Assembly: GCA_019925105.1 (NCBI GenBank)
Contig: JAHGAU010000026.1
Location: forward strand, 248,001-312,000
Origin: Niebla homalea
Lineage: Eukaryota > Ascomycota > Lecanoromycetes > Lecanorales > Ramalinaceae
Length of the DNA stretch: 64,000 nucleotides
Direction: 5' to 3'
Both the position numbers and the translations under genes were made by a program. Within the stretch, counting starts at the first letter, position 1, and each line of letters opens with the position of its first letter. Below are positions 54,495 to 64,000 of this stretch, piece after piece. The notes under the pieces were generated by a model, which had not been told where the DNA came from, ran no database searches, and was given only the letters and a program-made list of their open reading frames with translations.

Positions 54495-55541
54495 TCAAGC
54501 TGCGTCCGATGGCTTCGAATGCTCAATGGCCGCTTGTCTTTTCCTTCCAAATTTGAGGGTGGCGTATAGATTAAACAAGAAGATGACAAGGAAGACGGCG
54601 ACGAACAGGCCGACAAGGCCCAGTGGAGCAACAATCGAGAAGACGGTGAATCCGTAAGAAACTTGTTGGAAAACATAGCTGCTCTGCAAACGGTTGGTAG
54701 CAAGACCAACTTGCATGGCCGTCAAAACGATGGCGAGATAAGCGAACAAGGAGGCGACCCGCACGAGATTGTCATGCCAAAAGTGGGCATAGGAGCTATA
54801 GCTATACCGATAGCCTCGGACAGGTGAGCGAAGGGTGTACATGTATATCGCGTTCAAGCGTCCGAGTCTGAGCTCGCCATAGTCGTAGCGTTTGTTGACC
54901 TTGCGCCGCTTCCCTAGGCTGATCAGCTGTCTGACCTGAGAGCGCCAGTCTTGCCAGGTCAATTCCGAGGGAACGAGATCAGCATCTTTGGCGATGCGAA
55001 AGTCGTGCTCGTATGATATAAGAGATGCGTAGGACAGCATAAAGCCTAGTGCGCACTCGTGAATTGTGCACCGCTCACAAGGAGAGCTTTTCTCCTGGGC
55101 AGCGTTCTGACTGCGCATCTTGTCTTGATCCTTGGTGTTATAGCCACATCCTTCCTGGCAGCTGAAGATCTCTTGCCAAAACTGCTGATCAAGCAAATAG
55201 CGCGGTATGGGTTTGAGGAATATCCTGCGATAGTCCCACACGAGGTGTAAGTCCATGGATTCATTAATGACGATTTCGCGCTGTTGAGCCTTCTGGTAGT
55301 TGAGGGGTCGAGGCGGCATGGGTCGACCTGCAAGCCATAGCCTTTCATGAATGTCATTCAGTCGCTTCACCCCAAGCTCTTGGTGTAAGAAGCTAATAGT
55401 CAGAGCCGGACACTCCAGTTGGTCGTCTGTAGTCCGCCGCGAGGCAGGGAGAAGGCTGTCAAATGAAGTCACGCTCCTCAACGGAGCGTCCACATCAATT
55501 GAAGCCTCATCAACGCCGGAATGCTGACGTGGGTTATTCAT
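54495..55541 (-). CDS. DUF6601-type fungal membrane protein
   Basis: Intact 348-residue frame. The family pattern is recognisable in order: WLAGRPMPPRPLNYQ near 68-82, the block IPRYLLDQQFWQEIF near 113, a cysteine-rich insert CQEGCGYN...CERC, then ALGFMLSYASLISYEHDFRI, LTWQDWRSQV, YDYGELRLGRLNAIY, and RGYRYSYSSYAHFWHDN. Two hydrophobic segments follow: about 258-280 (VASLFAYLAIVLTAMQVGLA) and about 293-330 (YGFTVFSIVAPLGLVGLFVA and onward). The C-terminus is basic and short. Fungal members are integral membrane proteins without established activity; I recall that some are named after subtelomeric clusters. Here it is the last gene before the AT-rich block, consistent with a chromosome-end-like setting. 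Confidence 0.8.
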   Translation of the reverse strand: MNNPRQHSGVDEASIDVDAPLRSVTSFDSLLPASRRTTDDQLECPALTISFLHQELGVKRLNDIHERLWLAGRPMPPRPLNYQKAQQREIVINESMDLHLVWDYRRIFLKPIPRYLLDQQFWQEIFSCQEGCGYNTKDQDKMRSQNAAQEKSSPCERCTIHECALGFMLSYASLISYEHDFRIAKDADLVPSELTWQDWRSQVRQLISLGKRRKVNKRYDYGELRLGRLNAIYMYTLRSPVRGYRYSYSSYAHFWHDNLVRVASLFAYLAIVLTAMQVGLATNRLQSSYVFQQVSYGFTVFSIVAPLGLVGLFVAVFLVIFLFNLYATLKFGRKRQAAIEHSKPSDAA

Positions 55542-55930
55542 TGTGGTCCTTGTTGACGGAGGAGATTCGGCTTTAGGCTACCGCTTGATTGCCGTGGAAA
55601 GATGACCGTCAGTATGAGCACTGGTGGTGTCTGCATGATCAAGGACTGGGGCAGGAGGCATGTACCTGCAATGCGACCACCTCGAAGCAATTCTCTAGGG
55701 CTCAAGAGTCCATTCTACTCGTTGTTGATACAAGCCGATTATGACCGCTGCCGGTGGCTCAACAGTCCTACTGCGTGAGTCGGTGGTGAAAATTGTGCAA
55801 AGAGGTTTTTCGGCATACTGCTCGAGGCAGTGCACATGATTCTGTGGAGCCTTGGAGCCTAGAATAGGTTGGGTGACATGAGAAATCCGGCACAGTCCCG
55901 AGCCGGCAAATGAAGGGATGATATACACGT
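55542..55930. other. Transition from gene DNA to AT-rich block
   Basis: Upstream region of the DUF6601 gene with ordinary composition. No gene seen. Confidence 0.5.
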
Positions 55931-56007
55931 ACACCCCCGCCATATACATATACGCCCCTAAATCCCCTGCATGTACACCCCCAAATTCCCTGTATGTATA
56001 CCCTTTT
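55926..56007. repeat. Imperfect repeat at the block edge
   Basis: About three degenerate copies of a unit of roughly 25 bases built on TACACCCCCAAATTCCCTG and its variants. Confidence 0.5.
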
Positions 56008-56934
56008 TTTACGGGTATATTTAATAATTCCGGTAGTATTTCTTAGTATTATGGAAGACTTTTTTTGTTTTTTTAATAAGGTTTAAATAACGCGCCTTTT
56101 AATCCATTAAACTTATTATTTATTATTATTTTAAATTTTATACTTTTATTTAATAATATAAACGATATTTTAAATAACTCCCTTATCTTTACGGTATAAG
56201 ATTAAGTTTTAAAATATAGTTATATTATAATAATAATATAATTTAAAAATAATAAGAAGTTAAAAATTAAGCGGAAAATTTAATTTTATTATAATTATAA
56301 TAATAAAATCTTTATAATTTATAAATAAAAAAAGATATATAAAAGCTTACGATTAAATAAGTATTTATTTAATATAACGTTAATACGTATTATTATTATA
56401 TTAATAATTAATAATTAAATCCTTAAAGTTAAAGATATTACTTATAATTACCCGATTACCCCTTTTATTATTTACTTTTTATTAAGGGCGATCGCTATAA
56501 TTAACGAGATTAAAGAACATATTATAATTAAGTTTAAGATAAAAGTAAAATTACTAAAAGTAATAAATCGTTTATAAAATAATTAAAATAAAAAAAACTT
56601 TTTTTATTAATAAGGATACCCTTAATTACTCCGGGAAGCGGGACGGGATGGGACGGGATTTAGCAATATATATCCTATCCCGTATAGGATAAAATAAAGT
56701 TAAATCCTATTTTATCTTATCTTTATCCCACCGGGATAAAATAAAAATATATTAAGATTTTAATATTTATTATTAAAATATTATTTAATAAAAATTAATT
56801 AATTAAAATTAAAAGAAAAATTATTTATTAATTATATTTTTTCAAGATTATAATAGATATAATAATAATTATAATAATTCTTATAATAATAATCTTAACT
56901 ATTTATATATTTATATTAATATTAATATTATTAC

Positions 56935-57060
56935 TTTTTTAAGTATTATTTTCTTTTTAAGTATTATTCTCTTTTTAAGTATTTATATCCTTTTAAGTAT
57001 TTATATCCTTTTAAGTATTTATATCCTTTTAAGTATTAATATTTTCCCCTTAAGTATTTA
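56935..57060. repeat. 18-bp tandem repeat
   Basis: Unit CCTTTTAAGTATTTATAT, about seven copies; central copies are exact, outer ones diverged. Confidence 0.85.
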
Positions 57061-57109
57061 TAATATCCGTATAAATATTATTATCCTCGCCTTTAATATC
57101 TTTATTCTC

Positions 57110-57210
57110 CCCGTTATTACCGTTATTATTATCGCTATTATTATTACCGTTATTATTATAATAAAATTTATTACCGCGATTACTATTATTATTATTATTA
57201 TTACGATTAT
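57110..57210. repeat. ATT/ACC trinucleotide-rich stretch
   Basis: Runs of ATT interrupted by ACC, ACG and GCG triplets; keeps the minus strand open as a low-complexity Ile/Val frame that I do not call. Confidence 0.75.
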
Positions 57211-57225
57211 ACAAAGCACCCCGGA

Positions 57226-57284
57226 TATTATTACCCCAGGATTTACCCCCCCGGGATTTATTACCCCGGGATTTACCACCACGT
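57226..57284. repeat. Short tandem repeat with CCCGGG cores
   Basis: Three imperfect copies of TTACCCCGGGATT. Confidence 0.75.
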
Positions 57285-57371
57285 TTAAACTGGTAAATTA
57301 GACCGTTTAACGGTTATATATTTATAAATAATAATATAAAGCTTAATTAACTTATAAACGTAAAGTATCAG

Positions 57372-57520
57372 GGAACTAATATATAAGGTCTAGCTATAAA
57401 CGGAAAAATAGCTATAATGGTGTCTATGGTATAGGGTACACCTATTATATAAGTATAGGTATTAAGGAGCTAGTATTTATAGGGTAAGTAAGCCGAGCCT
57501 AACAGCAAGGCCTGCTGGAA
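57372..57520. repeat. 149-bp direct repeat, copy 1
   Basis: Aligns without gaps to 58715-58863. Starts GGAACTAATATATAAGG. Most differences are C/T or G/A. May be an LTR remnant. Confidence 0.85.
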
Positions 57521-58714
57521 CCATATTACGATCCCCCCCCTCCACGACGGTGAGCTCCTGCGAGCCTTTTATACCAAAATTACCCTTACCGGACCTGGGT
57601 ATAGCCTTAAAGAACCACCGAGTGTGTTGATACCACCTTCAGCAAGCGTGGTAATTGAGTGGTAAAGGCTGAGCAACCCGGGTGTTAAAAAAAGCTCCTG
57701 AAAAATTAATTAAAAAAGGTGAAAAAATCGACTCTATAAGGGTGAAAAAATCGACCTGAGTTAAGTCGATTGGCATGATCTCCGGGGTAAAGCCGAGTCG
57801 TACACTTCTTAACGAAAAGGAGTTTAGTATAAGGCTATTACCGTTAACGCCATAAACTGAAGCGATTAACGAGATACTTATAGGTAAACCGGCTAAATAG
57901 CTTTCACCTTTAATAGGTAAACTGAAGTTATAAGAGTGATTCTTACCCTTAACACCGTCGTCGCTTTTATAAATATAATGTAATTTCCTTGCTTTTATTT
58001 TACCCCCGTTATTACCCTTATTAGTATCACTATTAATATTGATTATCTATTTAGTTATTAACCATTCCGGCCTATAAATTACCTTATTAAGGGCCCCGTA
58101 GCTATTAACGTTTTATAAGCTTATAACGTATTAATAATATATTCACCGTAAGTTTTATAAAAATAACGAAATCGATCCATCCGTTAATTAAGAAATTAAA
58201 TATTATTATAGTAAACTTACTGTTAATAATAGGCTTACGTAAATATTATAATTAAGGTATCGACGGCTTATTTATGAAATCGACCTTAAAAGTATTAAAT
58301 TAAACCCTATATTACGGGCAGGGCGATTAAGGGGTTTTTAATGATAGGCTTATTTACGGTATTATCTTAAACGTTCTTCCTTAAAAGTATTTACTTAAGC
58401 TTTTTAATTGTTTTTACTTTTATTTTTATTCTGAGTTTTATTAACTTAATTATTATTAATATCAACCGTTTATTTTAATTATTAATTATTTATAACCTAT
58501 AAAGGTTTCCACTCTTAATTCTTATAGCTATTAACGTTTTATAAGCTTATAATACGTACTTACCATATAGTTTACTAACTGATTAATACGTTCCTCCGTA
58601 TTATTGGTTAATTAACCGGCTAACTTATTAATAATATTATTTTAGTAAAGTACGACTATATACGAGGCTTATAACCAACCTCGCACTACAGAAGGATAGC
58701 TATTATTATATTAA

Positions 58715-58863
58715 GGAACTAATATATAAGGTCTAGCTATAAACGGAATAATAGCTATAGTAATATCTATAATATAGGGTGCACTTATTATATAAGTATA
58801 GGTATTAAGGAGCTAATACTTATAGGGTAAGTAAACCGAGCCTGGCAGTAAGGCCTACTGGAA
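58715..58863. repeat. 149-bp direct repeat, copy 2
   Basis: Same orientation as copy 1, 1,343 bp downstream by start position. Confidence 0.85.
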
Positions 58864-60278
58864 TTATAATGTAAAGAAAAAGAAAGCTTTATTAACTTAC
58901 ATTATCGCTTTAATTGATTAATTGTTTTTAACTTAAATAATAACGTACTTAACGTAAATATAAGTAAAATTATATATTTTTAATACAAAATTAATAAAAT
59001 ATAAGGAATTATATTAATAATTTTATATTTAAAATAAAAGATAAAATATATTTTTATTATTTCTTAAATAATATAAATAATTACTTATTAAAACCGGAAA
59101 TTATTTTTCTTAATTTATTTAAAAGTAATCTTTTTATATAAACGTATTATTAATATAAAGGGGAATTAAGGTTCGGTTAACTTTTAATAATACTTTATTT
59201 TACGTAATACTTTTATTAAATTAATTATATTAATCCTAATAATTATAATAATAATTATAATAAAAACTTACTTTTTAACCCTATACTTTTTCTTAATAAT
59301 TAATATTCTTTAACCTCTTAAAGTTTTTATATTATATATTTATATTAATAATTAAAGCTTCCCTTTACTTAATTTTTTAATAATTTAATTAATACGGGTT
59401 ATTATACGCGGTATAATATACGTATAGTAATATAAAAGTAATATTTATTAATTATCTAATAGTTAAAAGGATATAAAGGATAAATATTAAATAAATATAA
59501 AATATAAATATAATTAAGTATAAAGTAAGAGATTCTTTAAGGTAAAATTATTAATTAATACGGATTTAAAGTAAATCTTAATATTATTGAAATTTATACC
59601 CGATTAAGTTTAACGTTAAAAAAGTAAATATTTTAAATTTACCTAGAAAAAAGTTAAATAATATAAAGTAATAAGTATAATCTCGTTATTATTTAATATC
59701 TTAATTAATAATTTTTTTATTTATCTTTTTAATAATTAAAGCTATTAAATATAATATTATTTTATTTTTATAAGGTTTATATAACGTTAATTTTAATTAT
59801 AGTTAACTTAAAAAAAAGGGGTTTAAATTACTTTAAAAACTTAATAATAGGCATAATATATATTATTTTAATAATATTATTATTTTAATTTTAAACCGGA
59901 TTATTTATATTAATCTTTATAATAATTAAGATATAATTTTTTATAGATTCTTAGCCCCGGAATTTAATATTAAAAATTTTAATAAATCAAATTTAACGCT
60001 TATTTTAATTATAAATTTATTAATATATTTATTAAAATTCTTAATTTTAAATTCTTAATTTTCTACTTACTTTTTCTTTTATTAAATAATTTTTTAAGTA
60101 ATCTCTTATTTTAATACCCTTATAATATTATAACTTTAAGTTTTATAATTATAAATTATATTAAAAACTCTTTGATAAATTTCTTATTTAAAGTAAAATT
60201 TAAAGAGAATAATCGTCGTATATAAAAAGCTTTAAAAGTTTAAAGCTTAAGCGTTTCCTTTATATATATTAATTATTT

Positions 60279-60503
60279 AAAGGATAAGTTTTTTATAATT
60301 AATAATATTACTTTTTAAAATAACTTATTTTATAAATTACGTAATAAAAAGCCTGATTTATAAGTAAAACTTAAAATAAAAGAAAAGCTTTTAAAGGATA
60401 AATCTTTTATAATTAATAATATTACTTTTTAAGATAACTTATTTTATAAATTATAAAACAAAAAGCTTAATTTATAAAAGAAATATAAGAAGAAAAGCTT
60501 TTA
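60279..60503. repeat. 114-bp tandem duplication
   Basis: Units begin at 60279 and 60393 with AAAGGATAA and end GAAAAGCTTTT; clearly alike but diverged at several A/T/G/C positions. Confidence 0.75.
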
Positions 60504-60729
60504 TAAAACTTATATATAGTAAAATCGCGTAATCGGATTACTTAATTTTACCCTTTAAATTAATAATTAGAAAAAATAAAGTATATTAATTAGACCGCCT
60601 TAAGTTATTATTTATTTAAGCTAAAAAAAACCAATAAATAAAAGAAGGCTATTATTAAAAACCGGGTTTTTTTAAAAATATAAACTAAAAAGAACGTTAT
60701 AAATAACCGGTATATAAATTAATATAATT

Positions 60730-61040
60730 TTGGCATTGGACAGACCCGTGGGGTGACGGAAGAGCAACAGGTTTAAAGGCAACCCTTAAGTGGATTCGGT
60801 CGTGGTATTATGGGTTTTCTTGGAAAAGGCGTATGAATAAATTTCCACTCTTTAAACGGCCGTGGATACTCTCAGCCCTTGGGACGTAAGTAAAAGCTAG
60901 GTGGATACCGGTTTTTATTCCTGACGTTAGGGATATCAGGTTTTTTTACGGTTATTAATAAGGCCAAATGGCCGAGTATTAGGGAACGCCGGAATTAGCT
61001 TAACTAGATCCGTAGTATAAATCAATCAATCAATCAAATA
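60730..61040 (+). mobile_element. Probable non-LTR (LINE-type) retrotransposon 3' end
   Basis: Ordinary-composition island that ends AACGCCGGAATTAGCTTAAC, then a TATAAATCAATCAATCAATC tail. Short tandem tails of this kind are typical of fungal LINE 3' ends. The coding part upstream is not recognisable. Confidence 0.5.
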
Positions 61041-62939
61041 AATTAATATAATTATCTTTATATTTATCGTGCTTATAATTATTAGTATTTTTAATAATTA
61101 ATATATTAATATTTTTACCTTAAGTTACGGTCTTAAATTAAATAAAACGCGAAAATTAAAGTTAAGAAAAAATAATAATAATTCTTTATAAAAGGATTTA
61201 TATAATAATAAAGCAATAATAAGTATAAGCCCTTATTATAATATATATATAATTAATTTAATTTTAGTAGACCCGAAATTTATAACGCTTTTAATATAAA
61301 CGGAAATTAAAAAGGCCGGCTTAAATAAGCTTAATATTAAAAAACTTTTAATAAACGTAATTAATATATAAAATACTTAACTATATAATTATAATATAAT
61401 TTAATTTAAAAGAATTAAACGTTTATAGTATAACCTTATTAAATCTATATAATATAAAATATAGAAATTATAAATAAATTAATTATTTAACTTCTTAATT
61501 TTTATACGTATTTTTAAGGAAGTATATTAATTAAAATTTTATAATTATTATTATATTAATTAAATATAAAATTAACCGCTTATATAAGGATTTACCGTTA
61601 TTATATAAATATTTCTTTAAGTAAAAGCGGGCAGTTTAATATAATAAAGTTACTTACGTTTATAAGTTATTCTTATATAATAATAATTATAAATAAAATA
61701 AGTAAATAATACTATTTAAGCTTATATCTTAATAAGAGAATTATAACTTTAAAAAGTGGAATTAAAACCCTATAATAGACGTAATAAAAATAAAAGAAAC
61801 TTAAATATTAATTATATACGGCTTTAAGGATAAAATTCCTATTAATTATTAATATATTATTATGGTTACCGACGAATTAATTATAATCCTTAAGGGTAAT
61901 AATTTTTATTATAACCTTTTTTAAAAAAGATATATTTAATTAAAAAAGTCTTTAATTTAAAGAATATAATTAAATTTAATATTAATTTTATAAAATTACT
62001 TCTCTTAATTAAAAAACTTATAACTTAACTAAAAATTTAATTAAAAAGTATAATAAAGTTTAGTTTTTTACTTATAATTATAATTAGTAAAAAGATTATT
62101 ATAAATAATCTTAATATATTTAATAAAATTTCTTTTTATAATATATTAATTAAAGTTAAATTTCCTATTATTTAATAATTTTGAAAAGTTATTAAATTTA
62201 ATTTTTTAATTAAAATTAAAATTTTATAATGATATCTAAATCTTAAATAAAAGTTCCTTATTTTTAAGCGTTTAAATTAATTCTAGGAGGGGGCGAGCGT
62301 GGCGGAATGGCATTTTTGAGTGCAGAAGATAAACTATAGAATAGTTAAATATTTCAAGGGTAAGGGACGATTTCGTTAAGAGCCCTTAAACCTTATCCGG
62401 TAAGTTACGTAATTAATATAGATAAAACAATAATAAATATTTAACGATTTACTGGTACCTATAGTTAACCTTAAATAAGCTTAATTACTACGTAAAGCCA
62501 ATAAAAAAAATTACGGGGATTTAACGTTAAAAAATTAAAATTAAGATTAAATAAGGTTAATCTAAAAAGCTATATAATAAAATACTTAAGGCGAAGTTTA
62601 AACATTAAGAAAAATAAAGTTATATAATTAAGGCCGCTTCCTTTTAATTAAGTTTAATATTATTATTAAATCCTTATTATAGATTATAATATTAAAAAAT
62701 AAAGGATTTTCAGCGGAAATAATAAATTAAAAATTTAAAATAATTATTAATCCTAATTAGATTAACGTAAAAACTTAATTATAATATTAAGGTAAATAAT
62801 TATAAAAAAGAGGTTTTTATTTAAATCGGGTTAATATCTAGGGTAAACTAGGGCTAAGTTAACCGATTATGGTTTCTTTTTCCCTTTTAAAATTAAAGCG
62901 ATAAGTTTAAAATAAATATAAATATTAAAATAACCGTAA

Positions 62940-63033
62940 CTTAACCATTAGCATTATAGAACGCCGAAATTAGCTCAAAATAGCTAGACTCGTGTATAAA
63001 TAAATTAATCAATCAATCAATCAATCAAATTAA
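62940..63033 (+). mobile_element. Second copy of the TCAA-tailed 3' end
   Basis: Contains GAACGCCGAAATTAGCTCAA, then GACTCGTGTATAAATAAATT and a (TCAA)n tail; matches the end of the 60730-61040 island. Confidence 0.5.
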
Positions 63034-64000
63034 TTCTATATCCTTTTATATTAATATAACTTATTTTATATATATAATAATAAATAAAATTATTAAGATA
63101 TATATTACTTATATATTAAAGGCTTATTATAAGTTATTTAATATTAAAATTTATTAATAAGATAGGCTACCGTAACCTTTTATAACGTTTTAATACTTAT
63201 AAAATAGAATTTATATACCTTTTTTACTTTTTATTTCTCCGATTATTTCTTTAATTAATTTTATAAAGCTTAATTTTAATATTATTAATATTATAAACTT
63301 TTAAAATTAATAAACTTTATATAATATAGTATTTAACTTTCATTAATTATTAAAGCGTTAAAAATTATTAGTAAAATGTATTTTTATTTTTTAACTTATA
63401 AGTAATACTTTATATTAAAATTATTTTTAAGGGACTTTTTAGGTAATCTTATTATAACTTTTTTAATTTTTTAATATTATAATTCTTAAGATGTAAACTA
63501 CTTTCTTTAAGGTTATTTTTCTATATAAATATTAAGGAGCTTAATAATATAAAGATTAAAATAAAAATAAAAAATAAATTTTTATTATTTATAATATAAA
63601 AATTACTTTAAATTAAATAAAAAAGAAATAATTCTTTAAAAATAATTTTTTAAGATAAGCTTTTAAAAGTTACTTTATAAAGATTATATAAAGTTTTTTT
63701 TTTTTTTTTAATTATAAAATATTTTTTAGGACTTATACGCTTTTATTATATTTTAAGGTTTTTCTTATTTATAAAGTTTTTAAATTAAATTTTACTATTT
63801 TCTTAAAAAGGATTTATATAAAGGATAGTTATTAATCTTATTATAAGCTTATATATTTATATTATCTTTATAGTTACTTTAATTATAATAAATAAGATAT
63901 TATATTTATTAATTAATTATTATTAAAAAAAGTATTTAATTTAATTATTATTTTACCCTATTTCAAGATTTTATTTATAATTAATTTTATTATATTATTA

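Larger units (their letters stand above)
55931..64000. other. AT-rich block, probably RIP-mutated repeat DNA
   Basis: Composition changes abruptly just after 56000 to long stretches of A and T with dense TA dinucleotides and stop codons in all frames. Short islands of ordinary composition (57480-57900, 60730-61020, 62284-62400, 62940-63010) interrupt it. Repeated sequences inside differ mainly by transitions, as RIP produces. No gene, no tRNA and no telomere repeat recognised. Confidence 0.8.

Noticed and set aside
62284..62345. Possible tRNA in the island GCGAGCGTGGCGGAATGGCA
   Set aside because: Looks superficially like a D-arm region but no matching T-arm or acceptor stem could be found.
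63900..64000. Telomere at the right edge
   Set aside because: No TTAGGG-type repeat; the sequence is still AT-rich block.

Overview
The window looks like filamentous ascomycete (Pezizomycotina) nuclear DNA. The evidence is short introns (about 50-156 nt) with GT-AG ends and CTAAC/CTGAC-type branch sites, fungal versions of HOG, retromer, ESCRT and spliceosome genes, fungus-only families, and an 8 kb AT-rich block that looks mutated by RIP (repeat-induced point mutation). I cannot name the species; a Dothideomycete is a guess.

Region 1 (1-25.3 kb) is conserved core genome. It holds VPS37 (ESCRT-I), a membrane protein with a kelch-like head, PRP31 (U4/U6 snRNP), a CK2 regulatory beta subunit, an unrecognised protein with a C-terminal membrane anchor, a small acidic secreted protein, the HOG-pathway MAPKKK SSK2/SSK22, tubulin cofactor E and the retromer subunit VPS26. 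Most are spliced. I worked out exon borders by matching reading phase to the expected family sequence.

Region 2 (25.3-55.9 kb) is gene-poor accessory DNA. It has an 8-cysteine mini-protein with a 13-bp minisatellite in its leader, a 12-bp minisatellite, a PTH11-like receptor remnant, a P450 with one frameshift, a small inverted-repeat element, two secreted proteins with Kex2-type sites, a multi-pass membrane protein broken by one in-frame TAA, an alpha/beta hydrolase of the secretory-lipase type, a divergent pair (MDR oxidoreductase and CENP-V/GFA protein), and a DUF6601-type membrane protein. Long stretches between them hold only short or broken frames.

Region 3 (55.9-64 kb) is almost pure A+T without genes. 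Islands of ordinary composition match each other as diverged repeats: a 149-bp direct-repeat pair, two TCAA-tailed ends like non-LTR retrotransposon 3' ends, and several tandem repeats. I read it as retroelement remains erased by RIP. No telomeric repeat is visible.

I found no convincing new multi-gene system. The best leads are the minisatellite-led cysteine-rich protein, the two nearly intact broken genes (P450 and membrane protein), the 227-bp inverted-repeat element, and the anchored protein next to the CK2 beta gene.
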